Notes: generated by a model not told the origin, from the letters alone. Shown: positions 1 to 9,273, numbered from the stretch's first letter. The stretch is 64,000 bases of DNA from Streptomyces sp. HPF1205 (GCF_020400825.1 NZ_JAINVH010000003.1:354353-418352); one strand, 5' to 3'. Numbers and translations are program-made.

Positions 1-1886
1 GAGCCGGTCCAGGCCGGACGCGGCGGACGCTTGACGACCGGGGCGAAGATCTCGGCGATCTCCTCCTTGTTCAGCGTCTCCCTCTCCAGCAGGGCCAGCA
101 CGAGGTTGTCCAGGACGTCCCGGTTCTCCACCAGGATCTCCCAGGCCTCGTTGTGCGCCGTCTCGATGAGCTTCTTGACCTCCTCGTCGACCAGCCCGGC
201 GACCTCTTCGGAGTAGTCGCGCTGGTGACCCATCTCACGGCCCAGGAACGGCTCGGAGTTGTCGGAGCCGAACTTGATCGCGCCGAGCCGCTCGGTCATG
301 CCGTACTGCGTGACCATGGCGCGGGCGGTGGCGGTGGCCTTCTCGATGTCGTTGGAGGCGCCGGTGGTCGGGTCGTGGAAGACGAGCTCCTCCGCGGCCC
401 GGCCGCCCATCATGTACGCGAGCTGGTCGAGCATCTCGTTGCGCGTGGTGGAGTACTTGTCCTCGTCGGGCAGCACCATGGTGTAGCCCAGGGCGCGGCC
501 GCGGGAAAGGATCGTCACCTTGTGGACCGGGTCGGAGCTCGGCGAGGCCGCCGCGACCAGGGCGTGGCCGCCCTCGTGGTACGCGGTGATCTTCTTCTCC
601 TTGTCCGACATGATCCGGGTGCGCTTCTGCGGACCGGCCACGACGCGGTCGATGGCCTCGTCGAGGGTGCTGTTGTCGATCAGCTTCTTGTCGCTGCGGG
701 CGGTCAGCAGCGCCGCCTCGTTGAGCACGTTGCTCAGGTCGGCGCCGGTGAAGCCGGGGGTGCGGCGGGCGACGGCCATGAGGTCGACGTCCGGTGCGAT
801 CGGCTTGCCCTTCTGGTGAACGGTGAGGATCTCCAGGCGGCCCTGCAGGTCCGGCGGGTCCACCGCGATCTGCCGGTCGAAGCGGCCCGGGCGCAGCAGC
901 GCCGGGTCGAGGATGTCGGGCCGGTTGGTCGCGGCGATGAGGATCACGCCGCCCTTGACGTCGAAACCGTCCATCTCGACCAGCAGCTGGTTCAGCGTCT
1001 GCTCGCGCTCGTCGTGGCCGCCGCCGAGGCCCGCGCCGCGGTGCCGGCCGACGGCGTCGATCTCGTCGACGAAGACGATCGCCGGGGCGTTCGCCTTGGC
1101 CTGCTCGAACAGGTCGCGGACCCGGCTCGCGCCGACACCGACGAACATCTCGACGAAGTCGGAGCCGGAGATCGAGTAGAACGGCACGCCCGCCTCACCG
1201 GCCACGGCCCTGGCCAGCAGGGTCTTGCCGGTACCCGGGCGGCCGTAGAGCAGCACGCCCTTGGGGATCTTGGCGCCGACGGCCTGGAACTTCGCGGGCT
1301 CCTGGAGGAACTCCTTGATCTCCTGGAGCTCCTCGACGGCCTCGTCGCACCCGGCCACGTCGGCGAACGTCGTCTTCGGGGTGTCCTTGGTGATCAGCTT
1401 GGCCTTGGACTTCCCGAACTGCATGACGCGCGAGCCGCCGCCCTGCATCTGGTTCATCAGGAAGAGGAAGACCACCACGATCAGCACGAACGGCAGCAGC
1501 GACAGCAGGATGCCGACGAAGGCGTTCTGCTTGGACTGCGAGACGGTGTAGTGCCCGGGGAGGCTGACTCCCTTGACGTCGCCGTTCTCGATGCTCTGCA
1601 GCTTCGTGGCGAGGTCGGCGCCCTGGCGGCCGATGTACGTCGCCCGGATCTTGTTGCTGCCCTCGATCTTGACGCCGTCCTTGAGCTGCACCTTGATGGA
1701 GTTGTCGTCCCCGGTGGTGAGCTGGGCGTTGTCGGCCTTGTTCGTGTCGATCGCGTTGACGACCACGCCGGTGTCTACCGTCTTGTAGCCGCCGCCGGAA
1801 CCGACGACCTGCATCAACACGACCACGGCGAGGACGACCAGCACGATCCACATGACTGGCCCACGGAAATAGCGCTTCACGTCCAT
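1..1886 (-). CDS. ftsH: ATP-dependent zinc metalloprotease FtsH (C-terminus beyond window)
   Basis: Membrane-anchored AAA+ protease that extracts and degrades membrane and regulatory proteins. Two N-terminal membrane helices (about residues 10-30 and 120-140) flank a periplasmic-side domain. The AAA module has Walker A GRPGTGKT (about 215-222; an Arg where GPPGTGKT is usual) and the arginine-finger region. The zinc site HEGGH lies near 437-441. About 628 codons are present and the gene runs off the window start, so the C-terminal tail is missing. I chose the ATG at 1886 ([10 protein letters not shown]), the usual family start; an in-frame GTG at 1922 would add 12 residues. The Shine-Dalgarno GGAGGG sits 24 nt upstream, but a perfect hairpin lies between it and the start (separate entry). 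Last gene of tilS-hpt-ftsH. Confidence 0.97.
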   Translation of the reverse strand, partial: MDVKRYFRGPVMWIVLVVLAVVVLMQVVGSGGGYKTVDTGVVVNAIDTNKADNAQLTTGDDNSIKVQLKDGVKIEGSNKIRATYIGRQGADLATKLQSIENGDVKGVSLPGHYTVSQSKQNAFVGILLSLLPFVLIVVVFLFLMNQMQGGGSRVMQFGKSKAKLITKDTPKTTFADVAGCDEAVEELQEIKEFLQEPAKFQAVGAKIPKGVLLYGRPGTGKTLLARAVAGEAGVPFYSISGSDFVEMFVGVGASRVRDLFEQAKANAPAIVFVDEIDAVGRHRGAGLGGGHDEREQTLNQLLVEMDGFDVKGGVILIAATNRPDILDPALLRPGRFDRQIAVDPPDLQGRLEILTVHQKGKPIAPDVDLMAVARRTPGFTGADLSNVLNEAALLTARSDKKLIDNSTLDEAIDRVVAGPQKRTRIMSDKEKKITAYHEGGHALVAAASPSSDPVHKVTILSRGRALGYTMVLPDEDKYSTTRNEMLDQLAYMMGGRAAEELVFHDPTTGASNDIEKATATARAMVTQYGMTERLGAIKFGSDNSEPFLGREMGHQRDYSEEVAGLVDEEVKKLIETAHNEAWEILVENRDVLDNLVLALLERETLNKEEIAEIFAPVVKRPPRPAWTG

Positions 1887-1891
1887 CCATG

Positions 1892-1916
1892 CGGGGCGCT
1901 CACGCCCCGTCCCTCC
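1892..1916 (-). promoter_or_regulatory. ftsH ribosome binding site separated from start by a hairpin
   Basis: In the mRNA, GGAGGG (1916-1911) is followed by one base, then a perfect 7-bp stem CGGGGCG/CGCCCCG with TGAG loop (1909-1892), then 5 bases and the ATG at 1886. The linear spacing of 24 nt is too long. If the stem folds, the spacing becomes 6 nt for the 1886 start but only 2 nt for the out-of-frame ATG at 1890. Inference: a structured spacer may select the start and could be a control point. Confidence 0.5.
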
Positions 1917-2106
1917 TGCCACTGTGAGGCTCCGCGCCGATTGGCAGCGCGTGCATCCGGTGTATTGACCCGACCTTCGGACCGTACCCCAGCATTGTCA
2001 CCCGAGGTTGCCGCAGACCGTTAACAAACCCGCTTTCCCCTGCTCCAACGCCGGGAAACCGTCAAGGGTTCCCCCGTTCACCCGGGGCGTACGGGCGGCG
2101 CGGGGC

Positions 2107-2673
2107 TCAGCCGCCGTACACGTGCGGGGCCAGGGTGCCCACGAACGGCAGGTTGCGGTACTTCTCCGCGTAGTCCAGGCCGTAGCCGACCACGAACTCG
2201 TTGGGGATGTCGAAACCAGTGTATTTCACATCGATCTCGACCTTGGCCGCCTCGGGCTTGCGCAGCAGGGTGCAGACCTCCAGGGAGGCCGGGCCGCGCG
2301 AGCCCAGGTTGCTGATCAGCCAGGACAGGGTCAGCCCGGAGTCGATGATGTCCTCGACGATGAGGACGTGCCGGCCGGCGATGTCGGTGTCCAGGTCCTT
2401 GAGGATCCGCACCACGCCGGAGGACTTGGTGCCGGCGCCGTAGGAGGACACCGCCATCCAGTCCATGGTCACGTTGCTGGACAGGGCGCGCGCCAGGTCG
2501 GCCATCACCATGACCGCGCCCTTGAGGACGCCGACGATCAGCAGATCCCGTCCCGCGTAGTCCCGGTCGATCTCGGCGGCCAGCTCCACCAGCTTGGCCT
2601 CGATGTCTTCCTTGGAGACGAGCACCTTCTCCAGGTCGGTGCCCATGTCGATCTCGTTCACTGCGCGGTACAT
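2107..2673 (-). CDS. hpt: hypoxanthine phosphoribosyltransferase
   Basis: Purine salvage enzyme joining hypoxanthine (or guanine) to PRPP to give IMP/GMP in the cytosol. 188 residues, family length. The PRPP-binding signature [14 protein letters not shown] is complete, and the flexible-loop region around [14 protein letters not shown] and the C-terminal [15 protein letters not shown] are typical of actinobacterial Hpt. ATG start at 2673; an internal Met10 (MGTDLEKVL) is a possible alternative. It begins 9 nt after the tilS stop and is followed by 220 nt before ftsH, in the order known for many Gram-positive bacteria, so co-transcription with tilS is likely. Confidence 0.96.
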   Translation of the reverse strand: MYRAVNEIDMGTDLEKVLVSKEDIEAKLVELAAEIDRDYAGRDLLIVGVLKGAVMVMADLARALSSNVTMDWMAVSSYGAGTKSSGVVRILKDLDTDIAGRHVLIVEDIIDSGLTLSWLISNLGSRGPASLEVCTLLRKPEAAKVEIDVKYTGFDIPNEFVVGYGLDYAEKYRNLPFVGTLAPHVYGG

Positions 2674-2682
2674 CCTCAGGGT

Positions 2683-3678
2683 CTACGACGGCGAGAAGAA
2701 CAGTCTGCCATTCGACCTGAGGACGGCGACGCCCCCGGGCAGGTTGATGGCCTTCTGCCCGCGCCAGCCGGTGACCAGGCGGTCCACCTCCTCGATGTGC
2801 CGGGCGAACAGGAAACCCGGCGGCGACCCCGCGGCCACGGCCGCCCGGCGCAGCACGCGGCGGCGCACGGCCGGCGGCAGCCCGTGCAGCCGCGCGACGT
2901 CCAGGCTGCCGTCCTCGGCCGCCGCCTGGCCCTGGGCGTCGGCGGCCCACTGGTCGAGGGCGTCCGCGTCGTCCCTGGAGAGCTGAGCGGTCCTGGCCAG
3001 CGCCTCCACCACCCCCTTGCCCAGCGACTTCTCCAGCACCGGCAGCGCCTCGTGGCGGACCCGGGAGCGGGTGTACGCGGGGTCGTGGTTGTGCGGGTCC
3101 TCCCAGACCGTGATGCCCTGCGCGAGGCAGCCCTGCCGCACGGTGTCGCGGTCCAGCAGCAGGAAGGGGCGGCGGTAGCGGCCGCCCACCCCGGAGACCG
3201 CGGCCATGCCGGACAGCGAGCGGATGCCGGAGCCCCTGGCCAGGCCGAGAAGCACCGTTTCTGCCTGGTCGTCGCGGGTGTGGCCGAGCAGGACGGCGGC
3301 GGCGCCGCGGCGCTCGGCGGTGGCGTCCAGCGCCGCGTACCGCGCGTCGCGGGCGGCGGCCTCAGGACCGCCCTGGCGGCCGACCTTCACGCCGACGGTG
3401 TCGACCGGGTCGAGCCCCAGCTCGCGCAGCCGCTCCGCGACCTCCCGGGCACGCAGGTCGGAGCCGGCCTGCAGGCCGTGGTCGACGGTGACGGCTCCGG
3501 CGCGCACGCCGAGGCGGGGCGCCTCGAAGGCCAGCGCGGCGGCCAGCGCCATGGAGTCGGCTCCGCCGCTGCAGGCGGCGAGCACGAGCGGGCCGGGGTC
3601 GGCGGACGCGGTGAGGACGTCGTGCAGGACGCGACGGACGGCCAGGCGTATCGCCGCGACCGTGGGGTGGGGTCCCAT
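2683..3678 (-). CDS. tilS: tRNA(Ile)-lysidine synthase
   Basis: Modifies C34 of the CAU-anticodon tRNA-Ile to lysidine, so the tRNA reads AUA and is charged with Ile. N-type ATP pyrophosphatase: the PP-loop CSGGADS is at residues 36-42, HTRDDQAET and [10 protein letters not shown] follow, and a C-terminal substrate-binding segment ends the 331-residue protein. I chose ATG 3678 ([10 protein letters not shown]) because AGGAGGG lies 8 nt upstream; the open frame extends 34 codons further but that part is low-complexity Ser/Pro. First gene of the tilS-hpt-ftsH set, 9 nt before hpt. Confidence 0.95.
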   Translation of the reverse strand: MGPHPTVAAIRLAVRRVLHDVLTASADPGPLVLAACSGGADSMALAAALAFEAPRLGVRAGAVTVDHGLQAGSDLRAREVAERLRELGLDPVDTVGVKVGRQGGPEAAARDARYAALDATAERRGAAAVLLGHTRDDQAETVLLGLARGSGIRSLSGMAAVSGVGGRYRRPFLLLDRDTVRQGCLAQGITVWEDPHNHDPAYTRSRVRHEALPVLEKSLGKGVVEALARTAQLSRDDADALDQWAADAQGQAAAEDGSLDVARLHGLPPAVRRRVLRRAAVAAGSPPGFLFARHIEEVDRLVTGWRGQKAINLPGGVAVLRSNGRLFFSPS

Positions 3679-3849
3679 GTCCGGTTCCCTCCTGGGGAGG
3701 TGGTGGGTGCTGGGCGAGCTCGGGGGGAGAGCTCGGGGAGATGACGCAGGGTATTCAGATGGTGACAGAAGCCCGGGCATTACCCGAGCATCGCACGCGC
3801 CACCCCGCGCAGCGCTCCCTCGGACGGGTGAACCCGATGGGCGCTTCGG

Positions 3850-5040
3850 TCACGTGTCGCCGCGCCGGTGCACCCGCGCGACCCAATCCGCCGGTTTGGC
3901 GATCTCCGCCTTGGTCGGCAGGGTGTTCGGCGAGGTCCACACCCGGTTGAAGCCGTCCATGCCGACCTCGTCGACCACGGCCCGGACGAACCGCTCGCCG
4001 TCGCGGTACTGGCGCAGCTTGGCGTCCAGCCCCAGCAGCCTGCGCAGCGCCTGGTCGAGCCGGCCCGCGCCGCTGGCCCGCCGCTGGGTGAACTTCTCCC
4101 GGATCTCGGCGACGGTCGGCACGACGTCGGGCCCGACGCCGTCCATCACGTAGTCCGCGTGCCCCTCCAGCAGGGACATCACGGCGGTGAGCCGGCCCAG
4201 GATCTCCCGCTGGGACGGGGTCTGCACCAGGTCGACCAGGCTGCGCCCGTCGTCGTGGCGCTCGCCGGCGTCGCCGTCCTTGGCGTCCCTGCCGTCCCTG
4301 CCGCCCTGGCCGGTGAAGGACTGCACCGCCTCCCGGATCCGCTCGATCACGGTGGACGGGTCCAGCTCGGTCTCGCCGAGGAAGCCCTGGATCTCGCCCT
4401 CGATGTGGTCGCGCAGCCACGGCACCGCGGAGAACTGGGTGCGGTGGGTCTCCTCGTGCAGGCACACCCACAGCCGGAAGTCGTGCGGGTCCACGTCGAG
4501 TTCGCGCTCGACGTGGACGATGTTCGGCGCCACCAGCAGCAGCCGGCCGGCCTTGGACTCGCCCGGCCCGGGCTTGACCGGCCCGGCGGGCAGTTCGCGG
4601 GACGGCGGGGCGAAGGTCTCGTACTGGCCCAGCACCCGCGAGGACAGGAAGCTCAGCAGCATTCCGACCTCGACGCCGGTGACCTTGCCGCCGACCGTGC
4701 CGAGGACCACGCCGCCCGCGCCGCCGGGCCGGCGCGCCTGCATCTTGCCGAGCAGCGGCTTGAGGATCTCGCGGAACCCGGCCACGTTGGCCCGCACCCA
4801 TCCGGGCCGGTCCACGATCAGCACCGGTGTGCCGTGCGGCGCCGCCTGCCCGCCGGCGTCCCCGTACATCTTGGTGTACGCCCTCACATGGGCCTCGGAC
4901 GCCTGCGCGTGGCCGCGCAACTCGGCCACGATCGCCCGCGCCTCGTCCCGGCTCACCTCCGGCCCCGGCCGGGTCAGCCGCTGCGCGGTCGCCACGGCGA
5001 GGTTCCAGTCGACCATCTCGGTTCCACCGAAGCTCGTCAT
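3850..5040 (-). CDS. zincin_2 (DUF2342) zinc-dependent metalloprotease
   Basis: 396 residues. The motif LHEETHRTQF at about 194-203 gives the HExxH zinc site of the zincin_2/DUF2342 family, which is often labelled 'coenzyme F420 biosynthesis-associated'. That label comes from gene neighbourhood, and no F420 genes are nearby here. The N-terminal part (DWNLAVATAQRL) and GHADYVMDGVG are other family hallmarks. A charged Gly/Asp insert (about 248-268) is low complexity. Start at ATG 5040; Met9 (MVDWNLAV), preceded by GGTGGA, is an equally good start. It lies upstream of tilS, as in related Streptomyces. Substrate unknown. Confidence 0.9.
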   Translation of the reverse strand: MTSFGGTEMVDWNLAVATAQRLTRPGPEVSRDEARAIVAELRGHAQASEAHVRAYTKMYGDAGGQAAPHGTPVLIVDRPGWVRANVAGFREILKPLLGKMQARRPGGAGGVVLGTVGGKVTGVEVGMLLSFLSSRVLGQYETFAPPSRELPAGPVKPGPGESKAGRLLLVAPNIVHVERELDVDPHDFRLWVCLHEETHRTQFSAVPWLRDHIEGEIQGFLGETELDPSTVIERIREAVQSFTGQGGRDGRDAKDGDAGERHDDGRSLVDLVQTPSQREILGRLTAVMSLLEGHADYVMDGVGPDVVPTVAEIREKFTQRRASGAGRLDQALRRLLGLDAKLRQYRDGERFVRAVVDEVGMDGFNRVWTSPNTLPTKAEIAKPADWVARVHRRGDT

Positions 5041-5091
5041 GTCTTCACGGTACGGTGCCGCTCCCGCTTTGGGGGTTCCACCTCGGATACG

Positions 5092-5195
5092 GGGTTCGCC
5101 GGGAGCCCCCGGCGACGCTTCCCCGGCTTGGGCGGCGGGGGCGGTTCGCCGGTCCGCCGCCCGGCCGCGGATGCGCCGCGGGGTTCGCCGGGAGC
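5092..5195. repeat. two copies of a 15-bp intergenic repeat, GGGTTCGCCGGGAGC
   Basis: Exact copies at 5092-5106 and 5181-5195, with a partial copy near 5142-5150. The same 15-mer occurs inverted at 6333-6347 and 6362-6376 on the other side of the DUF899 gene. All copies are intergenic. Confidence 0.8.
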
Positions 5196-5253
5196 GCCCG
5201 GCAGGGGCGCGGGGTTCCCGGAGCCGCGCGGGGCGGCCGAGGTTCGCGGCACC

Positions 5254-5949
5254 TCAGCGGTCGGCCTCTCCGTACGCCTCCGCGATCTCCCGCGACGTCG
5301 CCCAGCGGCTGTAGGTCGGCGACTGGGGCCAGCCCTCGGGAGAGTCCTGCCACTCCTCCTGGCGGCCGTAAGGCAGGAGGTCGACAAGGCCGAACAGATG
5401 GCTCAGCTGCTCGGTGCCGCGGCCGTCGGTGTGCCAGGTGCGGTAGACCGTGTCGCCGTCGCGAAGGAACACGTTGACCGCGAATCCGCCGTTCGCCGGG
5501 GCGCCGACATCGGCGCCGAACGTGCTGTCCGCCGTCGAGTACCACGTCATCGTGTTGCCCACCTTGCGCTTGTAGGCGAGCGCCTGGTCGATCGGGCCCT
5601 GGGTGACGATCACGAACCGGGCGTCGAACTTCTCCAGCCCCGCGAGCCGGGTGAACTGAGAGGTGAAGCCGGTGCAGCCTGCGCACTGCCATTCGGCGTC
5701 CTCGCGCCACATGTGGCTGTAGACGATCAGCTGCGGGTGATCGCCGAAGATCTCGGCGAGCCGGACCGGGCCGTTCTCGCCCTCCAGTACGTAGTCGGGC
5801 ATCTTCACCATCGGCAGCCGGCGGCGCTGGGCCGCGATGGCGTCGAGCTCACGGGTGGCGGCCTTCTCCCGCACGCGCAGCGCGGCCAGCTCTTTGTTCC
5901 AGGTGGCGGCGTCGACGACGGGCGGCAAGGCGTTTTTGCTGGTGGACAT
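5254..5949 (-). CDS. DUF899 family thioredoxin-like protein
   Basis: 231 residues. Hallmarks of DUF899 are present: VVDAATWNKELAALRVREKAATRELDAIAAQRRRLP split by the usual spacing, HPQLIVYSHMW, the cysteine pair CAGC (about 91-94), and late tryptophan-rich HTDGRGTEQLSHLFGLVDLLPYGRQEEW. The fold is thioredoxin-like, and the CxxC could be redox active; the cellular role is not established. ATG 5949 has GGAG 6 nt upstream. The gene stands alone, flanked on both sides by copies of a short intergenic repeat (separate entries). Confidence 0.88.
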   Translation of the reverse strand: MSTSKNALPPVVDAATWNKELAALRVREKAATRELDAIAAQRRRLPMVKMPDYVLEGENGPVRLAEIFGDHPQLIVYSHMWREDAEWQCAGCTGFTSQFTRLAGLEKFDARFVIVTQGPIDQALAYKRKVGNTMTWYSTADSTFGADVGAPANGGFAVNVFLRDGDTVYRTWHTDGRGTEQLSHLFGLVDLLPYGRQEEWQDSPEGWPQSPTYSRWATSREIAEAYGEADR

Positions 5950-6263
5950 CGTGTCTCCGGTGAAGTCGGGTTCCTTTGCGGAGGTACCGACTCCCGCTCC
6001 GGTCGGAACTCATCGGTCGGCCCACACGCCCGGTGGGCCTGTTGAACACCTGATGCCGACTGACACGTCCACGCCGCTGCTCGGCCGCTCGCGTCCGCAC
6101 CCTGATCGTCACCGCGCCGTCCGCGGTGCGGGACACGCTGCGCGGGCTGTGCGCGCGAGAGCTGGTCGACACCCTGGCCGGCTCCCGCCCGAGCGGTGAA
6201 CGGAACGGCCCGGATCAAGGACGCGGACAAGGAGATCGGGCCGCTCGGCCCCGCGGTGGGCTC

Positions 6264-6303
6264 TTCGCGCTGGGGGCACCCCTCTGGGGGACCCCAGCGC
6301 GAA
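6264..6303 (-). terminator. hairpin downstream of ppa
   Basis: A perfect 12-bp stem, TTCGCGCTGGGG paired with CCCCAGCGCGAA, with a 16-nt loop that contains a further CCCC/GGGG pairing. It sits about 120 nt past the ppa stop. No U-run follows, as is usual for Streptomyces. Confidence 0.55.
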
Positions 6304-6332
6304 CAGCCACAGCGGATACGCTCCCGGCGGCC

Positions 6333-6376
6333 GCTCCCGGCGAACCCATGGGGCCCCGGCCGCTCCCGGCGAACCC
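6333..6376. repeat. two inverted copies of the 15-bp repeat, GCTCCCGGCGAACCC
   Basis: Exact copies at 6333-6347 and 6362-6376, in opposite orientation to those at 5092 and 5181; a partial copy GCTCCCGGCGG is at 6320-6330. Confidence 0.8.
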
Positions 6377-6419
6377 TTGGAAGGGGGCGGCCCCGGCGGG
6401 TCCCGGCGGCCCGCGGGGC

Positions 6420-6911
6420 TCAGTGGGAGCCGTGTTCCTTCAGGCGGCGGAAGGACTCCTCGATCTCCGCCTCGGCCTCCGCGCGGCCGACCCAGTTGGC
6501 GCCCTCGACGGACTTGCCCGGCTCCAGGTCCTTGTAGACCTCGAAGAAGTGCTGGATCTCCAGCCGGTCGAACTCGCTGACGTGGTGGATGTCGCGCAGG
6601 TGCTCCAGGCGCGGGTCCGACGCCGGAACGCAGAGCACCTTGTCGTCGCCGCCGGCCTCGTCGGTCATGCGGAACATGCCGATGGCGCGGCAGGTGATCA
6701 GGCAGCCGGGGAAGGTCGGCTCGTCGAGGATGACCAGGGCGTCCAGCGGGTCGCCGTCCTCGCCGAGGGTGTTCTCCACGAAGCCGTAGTCGGCCGGGTA
6801 GCTGGTCGAGGTGAAGAGCCTGCGGTCCAGCCGGATACGACCCGTCTCGTGGTCCACCTCGTACTTGTTGCGCGAACCCTTCGGGATCTCGATCGTGACG
6901 TCGAACTCCAA
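6420..6911 (-). CDS. ppa: inorganic pyrophosphatase
   Basis: Hydrolyses pyrophosphate to phosphate and so pulls biosynthetic reactions forward; soluble family I enzyme. 163 residues from the TTG at 6911 ([13 protein letters not shown]), which has GAGGAG 7 nt upstream. The longer frame starts at another TTG overlapping that Shine-Dalgarno, so I rejected it. The catalytic block [20 protein letters not shown] carries the metal-binding aspartates; [25 protein letters not shown] and [10 protein letters not shown] are typical. It is divergent from dacB with only 42-87 bp between them, so the two promoters must be packed together. Confidence 0.97.
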   Translation of the reverse strand: MEFDVTIEIPKGSRNKYEVDHETGRIRLDRRLFTSTSYPADYGFVENTLGEDGDPLDALVILDEPTFPGCLITCRAIGMFRMTDEAGGDDKVLCVPASDPRLEHLRDIHHVSEFDRLEIQHFFEVYKDLEPGKSVEGANWVGRAEAEAEIEESFRRLKEHGSH

Positions 6912-6953
6912 GGCCCTACTCCTCAATGATCAGCGCGTAATGCGGGTGATTAA

Positions 6954-8378
6954 GTGTCTCCCACGCGGATGAGTGGTCGTGAAAGGGGCTGGTCGGCGGT
7001 GCCGGTGGGCAGGACGTGGCAGGTCGTCGCGGGTTCGGCCGCGATAGGTCTGGCGGTGGCCGCCGGGGCGGTGGCCGCGGCCGGGCCGTGGGAGTCGGGC
7101 CAGCGTACGGCGGAGCGGGCGTACGCCGCCGCGCGGGACCACCACGGCGGCCGCCCCGCCCCCGGCCCCGCCGCACCGGCGCCCGGGGCGCTGCCGTCCG
7201 CGCGTCCCGCCGCCCCCGTCCTCGTACCGGCGCGGACGAGCGGGTCCGGGGCCCCGGCGGCGGCGCCCGCGCGGCAGCTGGACCGGATGATGTCGACCGC
7301 CGGCCTGGGGCACGTCACGACCGGCGCGGTGGTGGACGTGGCCGACGGGCGGCTCGTGTACGACCACGGGGGCGCCGTGGCGACCACGCCCGCGTCGGTC
7401 ACCAAGCTGGCCACCGCCGTGGCCGCGCTCGAACTGCTCGGCCCCGACCACCAATTGACCACCACGGTGGTGATGACGGGGCCGGCCCGCGTGGTGCTGG
7501 TCGGCGGCGGCGACCCGACACTGGAGCTGCCGCGGCTGGCCGCCGACACCGCCGCGGCCCTGAAGGCGCGCAAGGCCACCAGGGTCACCGTCGGCTACGA
7601 CACCTCGTACTTCTCCGGGCCGCTGATGCACCCCATAGGCGTCAACGAGAACCTCGCGCCCGTCACCGCGCTCATGGTCGACGAGGGCCGGCTGGACGGC
7701 AGCAGCGCGGGGCCCGCGCAGCGCGCGCAGGATCCGGCCGGGTCGGCGGCGGCCGAGTTCGCCGGGCTGCTCGCCGCGCACGGCATCACGGTCAAGGGGT
7801 CGCCCCGGCCAGCCCGCGGCTCGGGCGGCGCCGTCCTGGCCGTCCACCGGTCGGCGGCCCTGTCGGACCTGGTGGAGCGCATGCTCACCAACAGCGACAA
7901 CGACCTGGGCGAGGCGCTGGCCCGGCAGGTGGCGCGGGCGAGCGGCCTGCCCGCCTCCTTCTCCGGCGGGGCCCGGGCGGTCTCGCAGGTCCTGCGGCAC
8001 GTCGGCGTACCGCTGCCCGGCGCGTCCTTCCACGACGGCAGCGGCCTGGACCACCGCGACCGCCTCGCGCCCGTCACGCTGGCCCGCCTGCTGGCGCTCG
8101 CGGCGGCGCCCGGCCACCCCGAACTGCGGCCCGTGCTGAGCGGGCTGCCCGTGGCCGCCTTCACCGGCACCCTGTCCGACCGGTACCGCGGCAGCGCCGC
8201 GGCCGGCCTCGTCCACGCCAAGACGGGCACGCTCACCGGCACCAACACCATCGCGGGCACCACGGTCACCGCCGACGGCCGGGTGCTGGCCTTCGCCTTC
8301 ATGACCCAGGGCGCGCCCGACTCCGGCGCCGCCGAGGCCGCCCTCGACAAGCTGGCCACGGCGCTGACGGCGTCCTGA
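6954..8378 (+). CDS. dacB: D-alanyl-D-alanine carboxypeptidase/endopeptidase (PBP4, peptidase S13)
   Basis: Trims or cross-cuts peptidoglycan peptides outside the membrane. The three active-site motifs of serine PBPs are present: SVTK near 148-151, SDN within TNSDND near 308, and KTG in HAKTGTLTG near 425. An N-terminal hydrophobic segment (WQVVAGSAAIGLAVAAGAVAAA, given here as a membrane anchor at about 22-43) is followed by an Ala/Pro linker. The start is uncertain: GTG 6954 and ATG 6969 lack a good ribosome site, while GTG 6999 has AAAGGGG upstream and would give a start close to relatives. 474 residues from 6954. Confidence 0.93.
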   Translation: MSPTRMSGRERGWSAVPVGRTWQVVAGSAAIGLAVAAGAVAAAGPWESGQRTAERAYAAARDHHGGRPAPGPAAPAPGALPSARPAAPVLVPARTSGSGAPAAAPARQLDRMMSTAGLGHVTTGAVVDVADGRLVYDHGGAVATTPASVTKLATAVAALELLGPDHQLTTTVVMTGPARVVLVGGGDPTLELPRLAADTAAALKARKATRVTVGYDTSYFSGPLMHPIGVNENLAPVTALMVDEGRLDGSSAGPAQRAQDPAGSAAAEFAGLLAAHGITVKGSPRPARGSGGAVLAVHRSAALSDLVERMLTNSDNDLGEALARQVARASGLPASFSGGARAVSQVLRHVGVPLPGASFHDGSGLDHRDRLAPVTLARLLALAAAPGHPELRPVLSGLPVAAFTGTLSDRYRGSAAAGLVHAKTGTLTGTNTIAGTTVTADGRVLAFAFMTQGAPDSGAAEAALDKLATALTAS

Positions 8379-8437
8379 GGCGGCGCCTGGCGGGGCGGGC
8401 GCGGGCAGACGCGGGCGGGCGGCCCGGAAAACCGGGC

Positions 8438-8468
8438 TTGCACCTCACGTGGCGTGAGGGGCCAGGCT
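8438..8468 (+). promoter_or_regulatory. tipA-type MerR-family promoter/operator
   Basis: The -35 TTGCAC (8438-8443) and -10-like CAGGCT (8463-8468) are separated by 19 bp, the long spacer typical of MerR-family promoters. The spacer contains the dyad CCTCACG-TGG-CGTGAGG (8443-8459). From memory this closely resembles the S. lividans tipA promoter (TTGCACCTCACGTCACGTGAGG). It lies just upstream of the TipA-like gene, so autoregulation is expected. Confidence 0.8.
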
Positions 8469-8503
8469 CGTGGGCGACAGGAAAGCCGGAGAGGAGGGGA
8501 GCC

Positions 8504-9265
8504 ATGGGCTGGTCGGTGGGAGAGGTCGCCGCCTTCGCCGGGGTCAGCGTGCGCACGCTGCACCACTACGACGAGATCGGGCTGCTGCGGCCGCGGGCGC
8601 GCAGCCGCGCCGGTCACCGCAGGTACGACGACGCCGATCTGGACCGGCTGCAGCAGATCCTGTTCTACCGGGAGCTGGGCTTCCCCCTCGACGAGGTCGC
8701 GGCACTGCTGGACGACCCCGACGCGGACCCCGTGGCGCTGCTGCGCCGCCAGTACGAGTTGCTGACCGCCCGCGCCGAACGCCTCCAGCAGATGGCCGAG
8801 GCCGTCCGACGAGCCATGGAGGCACGCACGATGGGAATCCATCTGACGCCCGAGGAGAAGTTCGAGGTGTTCGGGGACTACGACCCCGATCGGCACGCCG
8901 AGGAGGTGCGGGAGCGCTGGGGCAACACCGAGGCGTACGCGCAGTCGCAGGCGCGCGCCGCCTCGTACGCCAAGGAGGACTGGCTGCGGATCAAGGCCGA
9001 GCAGGACGACTGGGCCGCCCGGATCGTCGCGGCGCGCGACGCGGGGGAACCCGCGGACGGCCCGGCCGCGATGGACCTGGCCGAGGAGCACCGGCGGGCG
9101 GTGAACCGCTTCTACTACGACTGCGACCACCGCATGCACACCTGCCTGGCCGAGATGTACGTGGCCGACCCGAGGTTCACGGCGTTCTACGAGTCCCTCG
9201 GCCCGGGCATGGCCCGGTACCTGCACGACGCGATCCTGGCGAACGCGGCGCGTCGGGCGACGTGA
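8504..9265 (+). CDS. TipA-like MerR-family transcriptional regulator
   Basis: 253 residues from ATG 8504 (GGAGGGGAGCC just upstream). The N-terminal winged HTH (about 1-70: WSVGEVAAFAGVSVRTLHHYDEIGLL, written here in two parts of the MerR signature) is followed by a coiled-coil linker to about 110. The C-terminal half resembles the TipAS drug-binding domain (EVFGDYDPDRHAEEV, KAEQDDWAARI, NRFYYDCDHRMHTCLAEMYV). In S. lividans TipA binds thiostrepton-class thiopeptides covalently and activates its own promoter. Met109 (MGIHLTPEEKFEVF) aligns with the internal start that produces the short TipAS form in that system. Promoter entry above. Confidence 0.93.
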   Translation: MGWSVGEVAAFAGVSVRTLHHYDEIGLLRPRARSRAGHRRYDDADLDRLQQILFYRELGFPLDEVAALLDDPDADPVALLRRQYELLTARAERLQQMAEAVRRAMEARTMGIHLTPEEKFEVFGDYDPDRHAEEVRERWGNTEAYAQSQARAASYAKEDWLRIKAEQDDWAARIVAARDAGEPADGPAAMDLAEEHRRAVNRFYYDCDHRMHTCLAEMYVADPRFTAFYESLGPGMARYLHDAILANAARRAT

Positions 9266-9273
9266 TCGCCGGC

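Larger units (their letters stand above)
5950..6419. other. 470-bp intergenic region between ppa and DUF899
   Basis: No gene is supported. It holds the DUF899 leader, a long hairpin at 6264-6303 and two copies of the 15-bp repeat at 6333-6376. Frames across it are open on several strands only because of GC content. Confidence 0.6.

Noticed and set aside
1195..1890. Frame starting MDGREALF at the ATG 1890
   Set aside because: It is shifted relative to ftsH and gives an Arg-rich product; the true FtsH start is 4 nt further in at 1886.
153..2024. 623-codon open frame on the plus strand
   Set aside because: It is antisense to ftsH; the protein is Val/Leu/Asp/Gly-rich with no family features, as expected from the opposite strand of a high-GC gene.
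5041..5253. GGTTCG-containing sequences as possible tRNA T-loops
   Set aside because: They occur within the 15-bp repeat without acceptor, D or anticodon stems.
6126..6929. Plus-strand frame across the ppa region
   Set aside because: Antisense to ppa for most of its length and without a ribosome site or recognisable protein features.
7016..8503. Long upstream extension of the TipA-like gene frame
   Set aside because: It runs through dacB in another frame and is Arg/Gly-rich; the tipA-type promoter and ribosome site place the start at 8504.
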